A DNA stretch of 25,006 bases, from positions 1 to 25,006 of the forward strand of contig NZ_JAUMZV010000033.1 of NCBI RefSeq assembly GCF_030527935.1. Reading direction: 5' to 3'. The stretch is from Kingella sp. (in: b-proteobacteria) (GTDB lineage Bacteria > Pseudomonadota > Gammaproteobacteria > Burkholderiales > Neisseriaceae). A model generated the notes under the pieces. The model was not told where the DNA came from and searched no databases. It saw only the letters and a program-made list of their open reading frames with translations. Positions 23,446 through 25,006 of this stretch are shown here, in pieces. Within the stretch, counting starts at the first letter, position 1, and the number at the start of each line of letters is the position of its first letter. The position numbers and the translations under genes are program-made.

Positions 23446-24177
23446 CTATTTGATGCCGCTGCGGGCGCGGAACATTGCTTCTTTCATCTGCGCAATGGCA
23501 GCGGGCAAGCCCAAAAACACCGCTTGTGCAACAATAGAATGCCCAATATTCAACTCCACAATCTGCGGAATCTGCGCAATCGCGCCCACGTTTTGAATGG
23601 TCAAACCATGCCCCGCGTTCACCGTTATCCCCAAGCCATCGGCAAACGCCGCCGCATCGCGGATTTTGGCTAATTCCGCTTGTCGCGCCGCAGGCGTAGC
23701 CGCATCAGCATACGCGCCCGTGTGCAATTCAATCACCCGCGCGCCGCCATCATAGGCAGCCTGAATTTGCGCACGGTCGGCATCAATAAACAGCGACACG
23801 CGAATGCCCGCCGCGTGCAGCTTCGCCACATACTCGCGCACTTTTTCAGGCTGCCCCACCACATCCAAGCCGCCTTCGGTAGTAACTTCGGTGCGCTTTT
23901 CGGGCACGATGCACACATCTTCGGGCATCACTTGCAGCGCGTTTGCCAGCATCTCTTCGGTCATCGCCATTTCCAAATTCATGCGCGTTTTAATCGCCTG
24001 CTTGATGGCAAACACATCCGCATCCCTGATGTGGCGGCGGTCTTCGCGCAGATGCAAAGTAATCGCATCCGCGCCATTGGTTTCCGCCACCAAAGCCGCT
24101 TCCAGCGGGCTGGGATAAGACGCGCCGCGTGCGTTGCGCAGCGTGGCAACGTGGTCAATATTGATGCCCAGTAACAT
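23446..24177 (-). CDS. pdxJ: Pyridoxine 5'-phosphate synthase PdxJ
   Basis: A 243-residue TIM-barrel enzyme, exactly the E. coli length. It closes the pyridine ring from 1-deoxyxylulose 5-phosphate and 3-amino-1-hydroxyacetone phosphate, the last ring-forming step of vitamin B6 synthesis. Signatures: LLGINIDHVATLRNARG at the start, ITLHLREDRRHI with His42 and Glu45, CIVPEKRTEVTTEGGLDV, and VNAGHGLTIQNV with the third active-site His. The start is the ATG after AAGGAAACAACC; the upstream in-frame ATG lacks a ribosome-binding site. Uptake sequences are translated in the gene near 23754 and, imperfectly, near 23846. acpS follows. Confidence 0.97.
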   Translation of the reverse strand: MLLGINIDHVATLRNARGASYPSPLEAALVAETNGADAITLHLREDRRHIRDADVFAIKQAIKTRMNLEMAMTEEMLANALQVMPEDVCIVPEKRTEVTTEGGLDVVGQPEKVREYVAKLHAAGIRVSLFIDADRAQIQAAYDGGARVIELHTGAYADAATPAARQAELAKIRDAAAFADGLGITVNAGHGLTIQNVGAIAQIPQIVELNIGHSIVAQAVFLGLPAAIAQMKEAMFRARSGIK

Positions 24178-24216
24178 GGTTGTTTCCTTAATATTTGTTA
24201 ACAAAAAAACAGGCTC

Positions 24217-24225
24217 AGTTTAGCA
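24217..24225 (-). promoter_or_regulatory. Extended -10 promoter for pdxJ-acpS
   Basis: On the minus strand TGCTAAACT, about 40 nt before the pdxJ start, in the same style as the TGCTAAAAT boxes before ybiT and the acyl-CoA dehydrogenase gene. Confidence 0.4.
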
Positions 24226-24291
24226 CTTTCCGCCCCGCGCTTCGGCAAAATTTGTTTATTTGCTCAAATTTTTGCCGCCGCCAAAATCTTC

Positions 24292-24334
24292 TTTGACATA
24301 TGTCAAAACGAAAATCAAGCGCATCCCCCATAAT
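24292..24334 (+). promoter_or_regulatory. FNR/CRP-type box and promoter of a candidate small RNA
   Basis: TTTGACATATGTCAAA (24292-24307) is a perfect 16-bp palindrome with FNR-type half-sites TTGAC-N4-GTCAA. CATAAT (24329-24334) is a fair -10 box without a -35. A start 7 nt after it (about 24341) puts the palindrome centre (24299.5) at -41.5, the spacing used by FNR and CRP at class II activated promoters. Confidence 0.6.
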
Positions 24335-24340
24335 CCTTTC

Positions 24341-24445
24341 CATCGCAAGGGCGACGCAAGTTGTTGTTTTGAGATATTTCTAAATTGTTTTCCTCTTGAT
24401 GTGTGTGTTTCGGTGTGAACGGTGGTTTGTTCACACCGTTTTTTT
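24341..24445 (+). ncRNA. Candidate FNR-activated small RNA, about 105 nt
   Basis: The segment has no reading frame of note, begins at the start predicted from the FNR-type promoter and ends in a textbook intrinsic terminator: CGGTGTGAAC (24411-24420), 8-nt loop, GTTCACACCG (24429-24438), then seven T. The middle is U-rich and largely unstructured by eye, with a CU-rich stretch TTTTCCTCTTGATG near 24389-24402 that could pair with ribosome-binding sites of the GAGGA type. Neisseria has FNR-induced Hfq-dependent small RNAs (AniS/FnrS) and E. coli has FnrS; this may be a relative or an analogue, which I could not test by alignment. It is divergent from pdxJ. Confidence 0.6.
24411..24445 (+). terminator. 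Strong intrinsic terminator of the candidate small RNA
   Basis: A perfect 10-bp GC-rich stem with an 8-nt loop and T7 tail, and no protein-coding gene on this strand before it for 1.9 kb. Confidence 0.88.
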
Positions 24446-24467
24446 GTGTGCGGTTTTTATGCGGTTT

Positions 24468-24514
24468 AAGGCAGCCTGAAAATGGGTAGAAGCGTTTTCA
24501 GGCTGCCTTTTATT
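24468..24514 (+). terminator. Inverted DUS pair downstream of the small RNA
   Basis: Arms 24468-24482 and 24495-24509 are perfect over 15 bp, followed by TTATTT. A separate small hairpin, ACGGCTTG-CACG-CAAGCCGT, lies just after it near 24526-24545. Confidence 0.65.
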
Positions 24515-24622
24515 TAAACTGGCGCACGGCTTGCACGCAAGCCGTAGGGGGCGCGGGGTGGCGTTTCAGGTTGCCCAAGTGGTTGCGCCCGCGTTTGAGC
24601 ATTGCAAGGCAGCCTGAAAATA

Positions 24623-25006
24623 GGTTGATGCTTTGTGGTGTGCTTGGTGTGTAGCTTTAACCATGCGCTTTGTGCCAGCGGGGCACTTACTTTTCTTTGC
24701 TTCGCCAAAGTGTGAACCTGCATTCATCATCCACACGATAGCTTTCACGCCCTAAAAACATGGCTACGGCGTTGCAAATGCTCGCAAGGTGTCCAACCTT
24801 GCTGCGCTTTGCGCCTTGTATCCATGCTTTTATGACGCAAAATCTATTCGTGCGGACAATGAATACAGGTTCAAAGCAAAAGAAAGGCGACCCCGACGTG
24901 CAGGTTTGGCTACGCCAGACTTCCCTCACTGAGCATCCTTTTTTCGGCGCATGCGAACTAGCCGCACTTCGTGCGCCGTCGGACAAGCGCACGCTTTTTC
25001 CCGAAA
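24623..25006. repeat. Composite repeat copy R2, cut by the window end
   Basis: The second copy of R1 (14021-14404), same orientation, about 10.6 kb away. The outer blocks are highly similar, while the inserted MITE-like modules differ in their cores. The open frames in it are not convincing genes. Confidence 0.85.
24714..24872. mobile_element. MITE-like element M3 inside repeat R2
   Basis: 159 bp bounded by GAACCTGCATTCATC and the reverse complement of GAACCTGTATTCATTG. The core shares long stretches with M2, including GCAAGGTGTCCAACCTTGC, a 6-bp hairpin. It sits at the same place in R2 as M1 in R1 and has no obvious target duplication. Confidence 0.7.

Noticed and set aside
24292..24307. 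TTGACA in the palindrome as an ordinary -35 box
   Set aside because: Seventeen nt later there is no -10-like sequence; the only good -10 fits the activator-type spacing instead.
24687..24992. Minus-strand frame of 101 codons in R2 (and the similar frame in R1)
   Set aside because: It reads across the repeat and the MITE; the two copies diverge in frame and lack initiation signals.
1..25006. tRNA, rRNA or complete prophage genes
   Set aside because: No cloverleaf-like or rRNA-like sequence and no phage structural genes were seen on either strand.

Overview
The window looks like chromosomal DNA from a naturally competent member of the Neisseriaceae, most likely Kingella or a close relative. 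The main clue is the 12-mer AGGCAGCCTGAA (reverse complement TTCAGGCTGCCT), present in roughly 45 exact copies by eye, mostly in intergenic inverted pairs. This is the DNA-uptake-sequence dialect described for Kingella. Gene content fits: rsmB-DUF4390-ntrY-ntrX, dapA-bamC, paired bacterioferritins, hfq and pdxJ-acpS. Two dRS3 repeats, best known from Neisseria, are also present.

Layout from left to right. At 121-5865 (+) lie rsmB, a DUF4390 secreted protein, and the overlapping ntrY-ntrX two-component pair, whose NtrX has a wrecked AAA+ domain. At 6265-8298 (-) is the dapA-bamC operon. At 8690-9641 (+) are two bacterioferritin genes with complementary active sites: one has the ferroxidase residues, the other the haem Met. 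At 9734-10262 (-) is a dead IS5-type transposase next to a 52-residue membrane peptide. An AmpG-like permease, pyrG, a Rep-type helicase and an unknown gene follow on the minus strand to 17301. hfq (+) is at 17472, facing an ankyrin-repeat gene that runs antisense into it. The ABC-F gene ybiT (-) stands out in composition. Then come a DUF2061 membrane protein and an acyl-CoA dehydrogenase (+), and finally pdxJ-acpS (-).

The most interesting non-coding signal is at 24292-24445. A perfect 16-bp FNR/CRP-type palindrome lies exactly 41.5 bp upstream of the start predicted from a CATAAT -10 box. It is followed about 100 nt later by a strong intrinsic terminator, with no reading frame between. This is the architecture of an FNR-activated small RNA, and hfq is in the same window. 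hfq itself appears to carry a terminator-like hairpin in its leader.

The repeat landscape is rich. Three roughly 160-bp MITE-like elements share termini with the remaining end of the dead IS5-type element. Two of them sit inside two copies of a 384-bp composite repeat about 10.6 kb apart. A 41-bp DUS-linked inverted repeat has one arm inside the acyl-CoA dehydrogenase gene. GGCC is almost absent from the window except in ybiT, which suggests that gene was recently imported. All motif counts were made by eye and no database was consulted.
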